From NCBI RefSeq assembly GCF_003934165.1, contig NZ_RKST01000034.1, forward strand, positions 1 to 39,333: 39,333 nucleotides of DNA. Reading direction: 5' to 3'. Below, piece by piece: positions 13,413 to 21,283 of this stretch; position 1 is the first letter of the stretch; every line of letters begins with the position of its first letter. Origin of the DNA: Borborobacter arsenicus. GTDB lineage: Bacteria; Pseudomonadota; Alphaproteobacteria; Rhizobiales; Rhizobiaceae. The position numbers were made by a program, and so were the translations under genes. The notes below the pieces were generated by a model. The model ran no database searches and was not told where the DNA came from. It saw only the letters and a list, made by a program, of their open reading frames with translations.

Positions 13413-14270
13413 TGACAGTCTTCCAGCGAGACATCTGGGCCTCAATCCGAGCGCGCTGATTGTAACCGCTGGATTTCTGCCAGCCCATCCTGCCTTGGGT
13501 CGCGATCGCGTCGATATGGCGGTCCCGGGGCGTCGGATCGTGCGCCGCGTCGGCCCTCCGGACAGCGTTCTTCGGCGGCGGGATGATGATTTCGACATCG
13601 GCCCCAAGCCGCGTTGTGATCGTATCACAAACCTGCTGACCATCGAAGGCGCCATCGGCAATGAACCGGGCGACGGGCGCGTCGACCTGGGTCAGAAGTT
13701 CCGGAAGCGCCGTGGTATCACCGATGCTTTCCAGCGTCAGATCGGCACAGAGGATCTCGCCGCTGAGAAGATCGAGCCCAAGGTGCAATTTGCGCCAGGT
13801 GCGGCGTTTCCTTCCGGCCTTGTGCTTTTCCTCGAGCCATTCGCCGGCGCCGAATATCTTGAGCCCGGTGCTGTCGACCACCCGATGTACAGGCTCATCG
13901 GCTGACGGGCGCTTCCTGGCGCCCGTCTTCAAGCCCACACCCCGGCGTGACAAGGTCGAAAAACACGGTGCCGCGGTGGAGGCGCCGGTCAGCCGCGCGA
14001 TGGAGCGCACGAAGCCTTGCGTCTGCCGTAACGGCAGGCCGAATACAAGCCGCAGGTCCAGGCAAATCTCGATCGCCAGTCCGAATAGCGTGCCTGCCCG
14101 CCGCGTGTCCTGCGCTGCGGGGCCGACCACAGATCGGTCACGCCCTCCTCAAACCAGATCGTCAGATCGCCACGTCGGCGGAGCGCTTCATTGTATTCCG
14201 CCCAGTTCGTCACCCGGTAGCGCCGCTTGGCAAACATATGGCGGCGGGCGTCATTGAACTTGTGCGGCAT
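13358..14270 (-). pseudogene. IS5 family transposase with frameshift, 3'-truncated
   Basis: ATG 14270 opens MPHKFNDARRHMFAKRRYRV and then TNWAEYNEALRRRGDLTIWF, the IS5-type N-terminus. Near 14079 (GQARYSD) one base is missing and the protein continues in the next frame as LAIEICLDLRLVFGLPLRQT and VDSTGLKIFGAGEWLEEKH, then FIADGAFDG and [20 protein letters not shown], with the DDE region visible (VDSTGLK, ADGAYD-like). At 13358 it is cut and joined to the Tn3 fragment. No slippery run is seen at the shift, so mutation is more likely than programmed frameshifting. Confidence 0.85.
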
Positions 14271-14317
14271 TCAGGTAACTCTGTCCGGTGGGGATGATCT
14301 CCCTACCCGCCAAGCGA

Positions 14318-14336
14318 CGATCCATGCAACACGGTC
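14318..14336 (+). repeat. 19-bp direct repeat, copy 1
   Basis: cgatccatgcaacacggtc occurs here and at 14489-14507, flanking the displaced IS5 3' fragment. It may be the trace of a recombination or insertion event. Confidence 0.75.
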
Positions 14337-14453
14337 GGTCCGAAGCTGAAAGCCAGAACTCTCGCCAACCAGCGAACCGAGGCCGCGATCGGCGTCAACA
14401 TCCTGAACCGAATGAGCAAGCTCGGCCGCGCCGAGTTCGAACGCATAGCTTGA
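14333..14453 (+). pseudogene. IS5 transposase, C-terminal fragment (inverted relative to copy A)
   Basis: The plus strand reads [20 protein letters not shown] and then NILNRMSKLGRAEFERIA followed by TGA at 14451. This is the native end of the same IS5 transposase whose first part lies on the minus strand at 13358-14270. It includes the 55-bp inverted repeat copy B (14335-14389). The arrangement points to an inversion or to two IS copies that collapsed. Confidence 0.8.
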
Positions 14454-14488
14454 GAGAGTGCATCCGTAGGGCCGTTCCCCGTGGAAAT

Positions 14489-14507
14489 CGATCCATGCAA
14501 CACGGTC
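14489..14507 (+). repeat. 19-bp direct repeat, copy 2
   Basis: Second copy of cgatccatgcaacacggtc, ending just before the DUF1403 relic. Confidence 0.75.
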
Positions 14508-14511
14508 CTTC

Positions 14512-14559
14512 CAGGAAGCGGGCCGGGTGGCGGGAACGAGATTTGGGCCGCAGAATCAT
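14512..14559 (-). pseudogene. DUF1403 gene, 5' fragment
   Basis: ATG 14559 opens MILRPKSRSRHPARFL on the minus strand, nearly the same as the start of the intact DUF1403 gene at 34731 (MILRPKSLSRHPGPLP). Similarity at the DNA level extends upstream over the start region and intergenic palindrome (to about 14720) and stops at about 14512, next to the 19-bp repeat. Only about 16 codons remain. Confidence 0.6.
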
Positions 14560-14643
14560 CCTTGACAAGATGAATCAACACGGCGCTTTTAGCAACCGAT
14601 TTGCGTCATAACCGCCGCGCCTGTCGTCGTATGAAAATGAACG

Positions 14644-14670
14644 ATAATGTTGCCTTATCGATCGTTGTGG
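14644..14670. promoter_or_regulatory. Palindrome between divergent DUF1403 and integrase relics
   Basis: AACGATAA-N7-TTATCGatcGTT lies between the DUF1403 5' fragment (minus) and the integrase relic (plus). It corresponds in position and sequence to the perfect palindrome at 34624-34656 of the second module. Imperfect here. Confidence 0.4.
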
Positions 14671-14989
14671 TTCCTGGGGTGGAAATGGCCGCTGGCGCGC
14701 GTTTTTCATCGCCGGACAGCCGCGTTTAGGCGTCAGATCGACGCTAATTCGCGGTCATCGAGCCGACCGGGTTTGCCGCCAATTCCCGGACGCCTTGGCG
14801 AGAACATGGCCTCTCGCGTCGCGCAGAGCCACGAAAATCGTGTCAATCGTCCGCGCCATCGAATCTCGCGCACTATCGTGAGTGTCAGCTGACCGGAAAT
14901 CGTGAGACTCGCCGCCGTTTGTTCACTGACTCAGCCTTTCACGTCGGCTTGTTAGCGTAGTCTCACATGCGGCACGCTTCGCCGCCTCG
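14671..14989. other. Region upstream of integrase relic, no gene
   Basis: About 320 bases with no supported gene. The first 50 bases still resemble the intergenic part of the 34.6 kb module. Confidence 0.45.
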
Positions 14990-15369
14990 TGCCCGAGCAT
15001 ACTGTTTTTGGCTCTGCCGAGGCGTTGCGCCGCACCGAAATCACCGGCCTCGACTGCGGCGACCAGGCGCAGGACGGAGCGGGTGGATCGAGATCCTCAA
15101 CAAGGGGCATTGTGGCGTCTCTGCGGGGGTAAGACCGGCTAGTGCTGAGGTTGGGACCGGCTACGGCGGGGCCGATGCCACTGTCCGCTGGGGCTCGATA
15201 CCTGGCTAAAATTCCTCAAGATCCCACGGCCCGCTGTTTCTATGTGCAAAACAGTTCGTCCATGCCTCGGCCGAAAATGACCCGCAAATGCCAGCGCGGC
15301 CGCAACCACTTCCGCTTCAACCTCACCAAGGCGCCGAAACTTAGAGCCCCCTGCCCTGCCTGTTTAGAC
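14990..15369 (+). pseudogene. Tyrosine integrase, degraded
   Basis: Broken stretches match the intact integrase at 17123-18424: ALRRTEITGLDCGDQ (intact ALRRSEIVGLDYGRDQ), GWIEILNKG, TWLKF, and near the end MTRKCQRGRNHFRFNLTKAP (intact MTRKYQRRRDRFRVNLTKAS). The catalytic Tyr has become Cys, the His-x-x-Arg part is deleted and several frames are needed. It is the integrase half of the divergent DUF1403 relic module. Confidence 0.7.
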
Positions 15370-15390
15370 GGCCAGCGCATTGTAAAAACG

Positions 15391-15804
15391 TCAGAAATTC
15401 CACGGAGATGTGAGCTCGAGGTCTGTCGTCTTGAAGTCAGTCAGATTGCGGGTCGCCAAACGGCCGCCGTTCACCTGAGCGATCGCTGCAATCATGCCAT
15501 CGGGCGCTGACATTCCGCGTCCCTGGCGAGCGGCAGCACCCATGATTTCGCCATAGGCAAGCGCGGCGTCCTCGGTCAGGCCGAATATCCGGTCAGCAAA
15601 ACGACGCCGCCAGTCTGCCAATCCCTGCTCCAGCCGATTGGCGCGCTGGTCCGGCTTGATCTTCTGGATGCCGAAGGCGATCTCGGCGATGGTTACAGTT
15701 GGTAGCGCGAGTTCCGCATCGTACCGAACCAGCCATGCGAGCACTGCCTCGTTGGGCGCCTTCTTCAAGGTCTCGGACACGACATTGGTGTCGAGGAAAA
15801 TCAA
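15391..15804 (-). CDS. vapC: VapC family toxin (PIN domain)
   Basis: 137 residues. MIFLDTNVVSETLKKAPNEA carries the first acidic residue (LDTN) of the PIN nuclease. ALPTVTIAEIAFGIQ holds the second (E), and SAPDGMIAAIA and LATRNLTDF the remaining acidic positions. VapC toxins are Mg-dependent ribonucleases cutting tRNA or rRNA. The start overlaps the antitoxin stop by four bases (15801-15804). No damage, so likely functional. Confidence 0.92.
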   Translation of the reverse strand: MIFLDTNVVSETLKKAPNEAVLAWLVRYDAELALPTVTIAEIAFGIQKIKPDQRANRLEQGLADWRRRFADRIFGLTEDAALAYGEIMGAAARQGRGMSAPDGMIAAIAQVNGGRLATRNLTDFKTTDLELTSPWNF

Positions 15805-16049
15805 AGCTCGATGCCTTGATGGGAAGTGCGGCTTTCGCGGAGGATTGTTTCGAGATCGATATCGGTGCCGGATTGTGCTGCAAGACGCGCATAGAAAGCT
15901 GAAGCGGGTTCGCGCCCAGCCTCCCGGATTTCGTACGATTCGAGCGCGCGTTCAACCACATCGGCGATCGATCGATTTTCGCGGCGGGCAAGCCGGTGGG
16001 CCAAATCGCGCGCCTTGGAGCTACGGACAGAGAGTTGTGGTTCAGCCAT
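15801..16049 (-). CDS. vapB: VapB-type antitoxin
   Basis: 82 residues from ATG 16049 (GGAGG 5-6 bases upstream). MAEPQLSVRSSKARDLAHRL and then ARRENRSIADVVERALESYE is the ribbon-helix-helix-like domain of the PSK/VapB antitoxin group, and the C-terminal half (LETILRESRTSHQGIEL) would bind the PIN toxin. It is first in the vapBC operon. A clear housekeeping promoter lies at 16071-16099. Confidence 0.85.
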   Translation of the reverse strand: MAEPQLSVRSSKARDLAHRLARRENRSIADVVERALESYEIREAGREPASAFYARLAAQSGTDIDLETILRESRTSHQGIEL

Positions 16050-16070
16050 ATCGACCTCCATTTGAATGCC

Positions 16071-16099
16071 AATATAAACCTGCCTTGCTTCGCTATCAA
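16071..16099 (-). promoter_or_regulatory. vapBC promoter
   Basis: On the minus strand TTGATA (16099-16094), 17 bases, TATATT (16076-16071): a near-consensus housekeeping promoter 22 bases before ATG 16049. Confidence 0.6.
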
Positions 16100-16179
16100 G
16101 ATGGCAGATGATGGCATGCCGTTCCCGGTGGGTTCTTGAATTTGTTGAGATGCAGTTGGACAGTCACGCTTTCCATCAA

Positions 16180-16560
16180 GCGACCAGGCGGCCCAAGCGG
16201 TCGCGTCGGGCGCATGAAGCCGATATGCGGGCATATCCTCGATCATCTCCTGGACCGCTTGCAGCACCGCCTTCGTTGTCTTGTGGGCAGGATCGAGGCG
16301 GCCGAAGACACGGCTGAGTTCGGCAAGGCAAACGGCGGAGTGATGGCAGAGCCGATAGGTCAGGAGGTTATCGACCGTTTGGGGCCTGCGCCCGCAACAC
16401 ATCGAGATAAATGCTCGTGTCGAGAAGCAACGCACCGCCGATCGGCGCTTCGTCTCACGCCCACGACAGATCAGAATCGGCGCGCCGTTCCAACCCGGCC
16501 GTCAGCTTTTGCGGTTTCAGCGAGCGCAGCGCTCCCTCGAGATCAAATCCCAAAATCGAA
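16180..16560 (-). pseudogene. PIN-domain toxin (second VapC), stop codon, frameshift and truncation
   Basis: The reading goes FDLEGALRSLKPQKLTAGLE, RRADSDLSWA, then an in-frame TGA (16454-16456), DEAPIGGALLLDTSIYLDVL, then a one-base shift near 16391 into QTVDNLLTYRLCHHSAVCLA followed by ELSRVFGRLDPAHKTT and MIEDMPAYRLHAPDATAW. LLDTSIYLD and AVCLAELSRVFG are the PIN-domain acidic motifs. It ends abruptly at about 16180, before the last catalytic region. It follows the intact-looking antitoxin gene 16543-16833. Confidence 0.7.
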
Positions 16561-16833
16561 ATCCGCAGGGATGCTGCCCTTGCGACGCACAAGCCGGGCG
16601 CCGAAATCATCCTCAAGGGCCAGACGCCACAAAGCAAGCTCCAGGAACTCGGTGTCGGAGCTCACATGCGCACGCCTTTTGGCGGCCTCGATCAATTCCG
16701 AAGACACCCGGCCCGACGTGTTCTTCGCCGCCCCCAAAAGGCCAATGGCCTTGTCCTGTTCAAGCACCAGACGGTTACGCGTGAGGGCGATCCGCGCATC
16801 AATTTCAGCTGTTGTTGCGGTACGGACGGTCAT
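16543..16833 (-). CDS. Orphan antitoxin-like protein
   Basis: 96 residues from ATG 16833 (AAGGAG 8-9 bases upstream). MTVRTATTAEIDARIALTRN then RLVLEQDKAIGLLGAAKNTS, GRVSSELIEAAKRRAHVSSD, LELALWRLALEDDFGARLVR, ending RRKGSIPADFDFGI. It is helical and charged, and its position directly before a PIN toxin remnant argues for an antitoxin. The partner is broken, so it is an orphan. An inverted repeat over a TATATA box at 16849-16876 probably is its operator. Confidence 0.6.
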   Translation of the reverse strand: MTVRTATTAEIDARIALTRNRLVLEQDKAIGLLGAAKNTSGRVSSELIEAAKRRAHVSSDTEFLELALWRLALEDDFGARLVRRKGSIPADFDFGI

Positions 16834-16848
16834 CACGGCTCTCCTTGC

Positions 16849-16876
16849 GTTCAACGAGATATATAGATTGTTGAAC
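16849..16876 (-). promoter_or_regulatory. Operator/promoter of orphan antitoxin
   Basis: GTTCAAC and GTTGAAC are inverted arms separated by 14 bases that include TATATAT. The arms flank the presumed -10, as expected for an autorepressed toxin-antitoxin operon. Confidence 0.5.
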
Positions 16877-17122
16877 AGAAAGGAAGGACAGACGCCGTGC
16901 CATTGCCACATCATGTGCGGCTACCCGGCATTGGTCATGGCGCAAAAGCTGCGCAGCCGGTGCTTTGGCAGGATGAAACAGATCTCCGGGCTTCTTGATG
17001 CCCTTGCCGTGGGGTGGACAATTTCCTGCTGCGGCGGCACGTTGGATAGCATGGATTCGTGCCGCCGCCGGTCACAACTGAAATCCAATCGCTATCTCCG
17101 GGATTCAATGAGGCACTCCGAT
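16877..17122. other. Integrase upstream region, no gene
   Basis: About 245 bases between the orphan antitoxin control region and the integrase start. The frame of the integrase stays open upstream but without a family signal. No counterpart of the 34624-34656 palindrome was seen here. Confidence 0.4.
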
Positions 17123-18424
17123 ATGACCGATGATGACGACCTTCCCGACATCGTCGACGTCGTCATGCATATGGGCCAACAGACGGAAACGGCAGAAAAA
17201 GCCGACGAGGCCCTCCGTTATGGCTCCGGGCCCTTCGGGCGTTCGCAGTCCTTCGAAAGGTCCACCGGACCTTCCGATACGTTTGAAGGCGTATCGGACG
17301 CTCACCGTTCGTCGCTCGGAAAGCCAAATCATTGGCTTTCCGCCGGTGATGCCGACCACTCCTCCCCTGCCCTACCGGTGACCGCCGGCCAAGCGCAGGC
17401 ATACATGCCAGCGCATCTGGAAGGCCTCGCCGGCCGGGCGCGTGACTATGTCGAGGCGGCGAGCGCGGCCAACACCCGCCGCGCCTATGCCGCCGACTGG
17501 AAGCATTTTGCCGGCTGGTGCCGGCGGCAAGGCCTGGCAGTGACCCCCCCCGATCCGCAGGTCGTCGGCCTCTACATCACCGCGCTCGCCACCGGCGGTA
17601 CCGCAGCCACGGCGGCCGGCCACGCTGGGGATTCGGGCACGGGGGCGAAAAAATCCGTCGCCACCATCGAGCGGCGGCTGTCGGCGCTTGCCTGGAACTA
17701 TGCCCAGCGCGGCCAGCCCCTCGACCGCAAGGACCGGCACATCGCCACCGTCATGGCCGGCATCCGCAACACCCACGCCGCCCCGCCGCGGCAGAAGGAG
17801 GCGATCCTGCCGCAGGATCTGCTCGCCATGCTGGAAACGCTTGATCGGGCCAGCTTACGCGGCCTGCGCGACCGGGCCATGCTTTTGCTCGGCTTTGCCG
17901 GCGCCCTGCGCCGTTCCGAGATCGTCGGGCTGGATTACGGCCGCGACCAGACCGCGGACGGCAGCGGCTGGATCGAAATCCTCGACCTGGGCCTCCTGGT
18001 CACCCTGCGCGGCAAGACCGGCTGGCGCGAGGTCGAGATCGGCCGCGGCTCGGCCGACACCACCTGCCCGGTGGTGGCGCTCGAAACCTGGCTGAAATTC
18101 GCTAGGATCGGCGATGGCCCGCTGTTTCGCCGGGTCACCGGCCAGGGCAGACAAGTCGGACCTGACCGCTTGAACGCCCAGGAGGTCGCCCGGCTGGTCA
18201 AGCGCGCCGCGCTCGCCGCCGGGGTGCGCGGCGACCTCGCCGAAGGCGAGCGGGCGCAAAAATTTGCCGGCCACTCGCTGCGCGCCGGCCTCGCCTCCGC
18301 GGCCGAGGTCGACGAGCGCTACGTGCAAAAGCAGCTCGGCCACGCCTCGGCCGAAATGACCCGCAAATACCAGCGCCGCCGCGACCGCTTCCGCGTCAAC
18401 CTCACCAAGGCCTCCGGGCTGTAG
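17123..18424 (+). CDS. Tyrosine-type site-specific integrase
   Basis: 433 residues from ATG 17123 (GAGG about 9 bases upstream; ATG 17108 is the alternative). About 95 variable residues are followed by the SAM-like core-binding domain (ARDYVEAASAANTRRAYAAD, WKHFAGWCRRQ) and the catalytic domain. Visible catalytic residues: Arg in GALRRSEIVGL, His-x-x-Arg in GHSLRAGLAS, His in QLGHASAEM and the nucleophile Tyr in MTRKYQRR. So it looks active. The C-terminus (RRRDRFRVNLTKASGL) recurs in the relics at 14990-15369 and 34419-34528, which lie opposite DUF1403 genes; this copy has no DUF1403 neighbour. It probably recombines plasmid DNA at an unknown site. Confidence 0.9.
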   Translation: MTDDDDLPDIVDVVMHMGQQTETAEKADEALRYGSGPFGRSQSFERSTGPSDTFEGVSDAHRSSLGKPNHWLSAGDADHSSPALPVTAGQAQAYMPAHLEGLAGRARDYVEAASAANTRRAYAADWKHFAGWCRRQGLAVTPPDPQVVGLYITALATGGTAATAAGHAGDSGTGAKKSVATIERRLSALAWNYAQRGQPLDRKDRHIATVMAGIRNTHAAPPRQKEAILPQDLLAMLETLDRASLRGLRDRAMLLLGFAGALRRSEIVGLDYGRDQTADGSGWIEILDLGLLVTLRGKTGWREVEIGRGSADTTCPVVALETWLKFARIGDGPLFRRVTGQGRQVGPDRLNAQEVARLVKRAALAAGVRGDLAEGERAQKFAGHSLRAGLASAAEVDERYVQKQLGHASAEMTRKYQRRRDRFRVNLTKASGL

Positions 18425-18510
18425 CCGCCGGCCCCGCAATCAGCGGCAAAAAGCCCCCTTTCCTGCTCGTTTTGACCGCAGAATTGGCTTTGTCGAACTA
18501 ACCGAACACC

Positions 18511-18913
18511 TCAAATGTCCGGCGCAATCAGCCGCAAGGAGAGAAAATAACTGCGGTAGCGCCCGATATCGCGGGTCAGCAGGCGCAATTGTCCAACTGC
18601 CGCATGGGCGCCGATGAAGAAATCCGGCAATACGCCGGTGCGCGATCCGCCCGGCCGGCGATATTTCGTGAACACCTGCCGGCCGGAAACAGCGCTTCCC
18701 GCGGCATCGGCGTCATTTCGAGCCCCACCTGATGTAGAAACACATCAAGATCCTCGATCGGTCGTAGCGGACGGCAAGCCGGGCATAGACCACACCGTTG
18801 ACCACCAACTGCCCCGTAAGGCTGGCGGCCTAGAGCTGCGCAATGGACCACTCGGCCCAATGCGGATCATCGGTGACGAGATCGAGCAGAACGTTGGTGT
18901 CAATCAGCGTCAC
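18511..18913 (-). pseudogene. Third PIN-domain toxin (VapC), inactivated
   Basis: GTG 18913 overlaps the antitoxin stop and opens VTLIDTNVLLDLVTDDPHWA and then EWSIAQL, then TAG. The same frame goes on AASLTGQLVVNGVVYARLAV. Near 18760 the reading shifts to EDLDVFLHQVGLEMTPMPRE followed by ALFPAG, and shifts again before LRLLTRDIGRYRSYF and LRLIAPDI, ending at TGA 18511. LIDTNVLLD and LTRDIGRY are PIN-domain motifs. At least one stop and two indels make it inactive. Confidence 0.75.
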
Positions 18914-19142
18914 ACTTCGCCACGCGTCAGCACCATGATCGCATCCGTGCTGAGACCTTTACCGGCATGGCCGCGCAGCCTGGTAAATCGGCTCGCAAGC
19001 GGCTTCTTGCCGGCGCGCGCAAGCACCACGCTGCCGTCGGCAGCGAGGCGAAAATCGCCCTTGCTGCTTGGAACAATCCCCAACAGGTTGCGGACCGGCT
19101 TGGGATGGTGACCTGGCCCTTGGCTGTGACGTTGATGGTCAT
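18910..19142 (-). pseudogene. AbrB/MazE-type antitoxin, frameshifted
   Basis: ATG 19142 opens MTINVTAKGQVTIP, the swapped-hairpin AbrB motif (VTaKGQVTIPk). One base is missing near 19100. In the next frame it continues PVRNLLGIVPSSKGDFRLAA and then DGSVVLARAGKKPLASRFTR, LRGHAGKGLSTDAIMVLTRG, EV, ending at TGA 18910-18912, 4 bases into the toxin start. The complete protein would be about 77 residues. It is the partner of the dead PIN toxin at 18511-18913. Confidence 0.75.
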
Positions 19143-19378
19143 CTTCGCACCTTGGTATTGCGGGCTTTCTACAAGGTTACCTTGCGAGCAGGCTTTCAAT
19201 CCCGGCCCCTTCGACAGTCCCCGGGCGTCGCCCTGACATGACAATCTCATCCGAATTATGCCTGCCGTCTCTCCATATTCCCTACTTCCAATACCCAGCC
19301 AATGATTGGAAATTGTCCGAGCCGAATTTGCGCCCCACTTGCACCTTGTCGGAGGCGGCGGGTTGCCAGGAGGAGAAT

Positions 19379-19591
19379 GTGCAGAACCGTCTTGCTTCAC
19401 TTATCGGAATTGCAGGCGTAGCGGTTTTGGTGGTGTCGAGCCCGGCACTGTCGAAGACCTACACAGGCAGAGAATGCAGGCAGGATTACAAGCGGCTCTG
19501 CCCCATGACACCCATCGGCAAATGCGATCTTGAATCCATGATGGATAAGCTCTCTCCCCGATGCAAGGCGTTCATCGAAAAGAACAGATGA
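19379..19591 (+). CDS. Small exported cysteine-rich protein
   Basis: 70 residues from GTG 19379, with a strong AGGAGG 5 bases upstream deciding the start. The first 25 residues (VQNRLASLIGIAGVAVLVVS followed by SPALSK) are a signal peptide with probable cleavage after the Ala-Leu-Ser region. The mature part has four Cys (GRECRQDYKRLCPMTPIGKC and LSPRCKAF), in the spacing C-x6-C-x7-C-x12-C seen in PF00839-like cysteine-rich repeats. It is probably periplasmic. Function unknown. Confidence 0.7.
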   Translation: MQNRLASLIGIAGVAVLVVSSPALSKTYTGRECRQDYKRLCPMTPIGKCDLESMMDKLSPRCKAFIEKNR

Positions 19592-19599
19592 AGCCCTGG

Positions 19600-19830
19600 C
19601 GCCTCGAGCCCGCCGCCCGCTAGACGGCGTGCATTCAGACATATCCCGCGGTCGCCGATGGCTGCCTGCCAGAGGCGGTCAATGGTTCGGATGGCATGCA
19701 TCCTGAGGTGAGCCTTCAGCTTTGAGAAGGTCATCTCGATGAGGTTGAGATCGGGGCTTGTAGGGCGGCAGGAACAGCATCCATGCGCCACGCGCCTTGA
19801 TGGCGGCCTACAACGGTCTTCATGAGGCTT
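19600..19830 (-). pseudogene. IS630 family transposase, C-terminal relic
   Basis: Across two frames the minus strand gives RHQGAWRM then SPDLNLIEMTFSKLKAHLRM followed by HAIRTIDRLWQAAIGD. SPDLNPIEMTFSKLKAHLR is the conserved end of the IS630 DDE domain. Upstream and downstream parts are missing, and a frameshift separates the LPPYSPDLN part. It sits where repC of the minus-strand rep locus would be expected. Confidence 0.7.
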
Positions 19831-19932
19831 CTGCTCACTTTCTGAGCTTTTTTCAAATAGGGATCTGTATTTGAATTCCGATTTTGCCGCTCGAAATCAG
19901 CGTCATTGGGTCTACCTCCTCTCTGAGGCATA

Positions 19933-19997
19933 GAATTCTTTCAGATTGCTACATTGAAGGAGGCTTCCGGGATGGCGACGCTCTGGAGGCCTTTTTC
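19933..19997 (+). pseudogene. Relic of repABC counter-transcript RNA
   Basis: On the plus strand GAATTCT (possible -10), then a stretch ending in gaggcttccgggatggcgac, gctctggaggccttttt, aligns with the ctRNA of the intact repABC (GATTCT ... agggcttccacgacg ... gggggcctttttc). The terminator-like end is kept. No -35 is visible upstream, where the sequence departs at about 19920, so the RNA has probably lost its promoter. Confidence 0.5.
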
Positions 19998-20070
19998 TTG
20001 CCTGCTGCTCCGTTCCTGGTTTCGGTTCTACGCACGCTTGCTCGACGGGCAGCCGTCTGCCGGCAATCTC

Positions 20071-21138
20071 TCAATTCTCCTTTGCAGACCCTCCCTGCCC
20101 CGTCCGCCTGAATTCGGCATGAAGCTGCGGCAAGCGCTCGACGAGATAATCGGCAAAGCCCTGCCCCGCACTTGCCGGTATGGTCAGGCGCATGGCCTGG
20201 CCGGCCTTAGACAATTCGCCGATCTGCCGGCCGCTGCCGTCTTCGATCCGCTTGCCGCCGGACCGGGCGCCGCCGCCCCTGCACCGTTCGGCCGCCTTCA
20301 GCCGCTCGAACACGAGCTGGAAACGGGCATCGCTGTCGGCTTCACGGAAGCTCTGGCGCGAGATCTCGTCACGCGCGAAGCCCGGGACGTCCTTGGCCAG
20401 CAATTCGCCCAATTTCAGCCAGCGCGGCCGCCCCGCCTTCGGCGCAGGGCCGATCGCCTGGACGATCGACAGCGGGATGTTTTCGGTGACCTGCAGCAGC
20501 CGCGACATTTCCGACTTGTGCACGGCAAGCGCGGCCTGTGCCGTGGCGCGATCGAAGCCATGGTCGAGCAGCGTCTTGGTGAAGAAGGCCCGCTCGATGA
20601 AGCTGAGCGCGCGGCGCTCGGCATTCTCCTTGCCCTGGGCGAGCGCGAGATCGACATCGGCAAGCTCGCGCACCACGGCGCGCACCGGGCGGCCGATGGC
20701 GCGCGCAGCCTGCACGCGGCGATGGCCATAGGCGATCTGGTAGAAGCCGCGCGCGGCTTTGTCCTTGTCGGGATGCGGCCGCACCAGGATCGGCACCTGC
20801 TGGCCATGTTCGGCCAGGCTGCGGGTCAGTTCCTGGAAGGCCTCGTCATTGTGGCCCCCTTCGCTGAGGCGGTCCAGGAAGGGCGAGCGCTCCAGCAAAG
20901 CGGGATCGAGCTCCACCACCTGCTCGCCTGCAGCGAGCGCCTCGCGCAGGCGCCGTGCTTCCTCCACTTCCTGCGACAGCGAGCCGAGCGACAGGCCCAT
21001 AGCCTTGACCGCACCGGATGCGGAGCGCCGGGCAGGCGCCTCGCCCAGATTTGCAGGCGCGGGCGTGGCAGCTTCGCCGCCGCCCTCTGCCGTTTCTCCC
21101 GCGAAGAGAGAACGAAGCCTGTCCTTGCGTGCATTCAT
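20071..21138 (-). CDS. repB: RepB partition protein (ParB-like), second locus
   Basis: 355 residues, full length for RepB. MNARKDRLRSLFAGE is followed by QVVELDPALLERSPFLDRLS, then the ParB nuclease-like motif QVPILVRPHPDKDKAARGFY and AYGHRRVQAARAIGRPVRAV. ALSFIERAFFTKTLLDHGFD then RATAQAALAVHKSEMSRLLQ is the helix-turn-helix region that binds parS. The C-terminal part (dimerisation) is intact to AKEN. It is encoded downstream of repA with a parS between them. No repC follows: an IS630 relic lies where repC should be. It is presumably a partition-only system. Confidence 0.93.
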   Translation of the reverse strand: MNARKDRLRSLFAGETAEGGGEAATPAPANLGEAPARRSASGAVKAMGLSLGSLSQEVEEARRLREALAAGEQVVELDPALLERSPFLDRLSEGGHNDEAFQELTRSLAEHGQQVPILVRPHPDKDKAARGFYQIAYGHRRVQAARAIGRPVRAVVRELADVDLALAQGKENAERRALSFIERAFFTKTLLDHGFDRATAQAALAVHKSEMSRLLQVTENIPLSIVQAIGPAPKAGRPRWLKLGELLAKDVPGFARDEISRQSFREADSDARFQLVFERLKAAERCRGGGARSGGKRIEDGSGRQIGELSKAGQAMRLTIPASAGQGFADYLVERLPQLHAEFRRTGQGGSAKEN

Positions 21139-21257
21139 GCTTCACCTCCATGCCGCAGATGATGATGCGGCAGGCCGTGACCAGGTGGATAAGAGCCGCA
21201 TGAAAAATTATGCGCGTCAGACGGCGAAGCCTTGCCGTGCAAGGGTTCCGGCGAAAA

Positions 21258-21273
21258 GTTGACAGCTGTCAAC
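21258..21273. promoter_or_regulatory. parS: parS site, repA-repB intergenic
   Basis: GTTGACAGCTGTCAAC is a perfect palindrome that fits the repABC parS consensus GTTNNCNGCNGNNAAC. It lies between repA and repB of the minus-strand locus. Confidence 0.9.
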
Positions 21274-21283
21274 CGCAGCCCGG

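Noticed and set aside
14065-14085. Programmed frameshift in the IS5 transposase
   Set aside because: Some IS5-group elements use one, but there is no run of A or similar slippery site at the shift, and the element is truncated anyway.
16136-17122. N-terminal extension of the integrase to 762 residues
   Set aside because: The upstream part lies antisense to the PIN toxin and orphan antitoxin genes and has no integrase-like content. The start at 17123 gives a normal length.
19954-21162. Plus-strand open frame of 402 codons opposite repB
   Set aside because: It is the antisense shadow of the high-GC repB gene; no family signal and no ribosome site.
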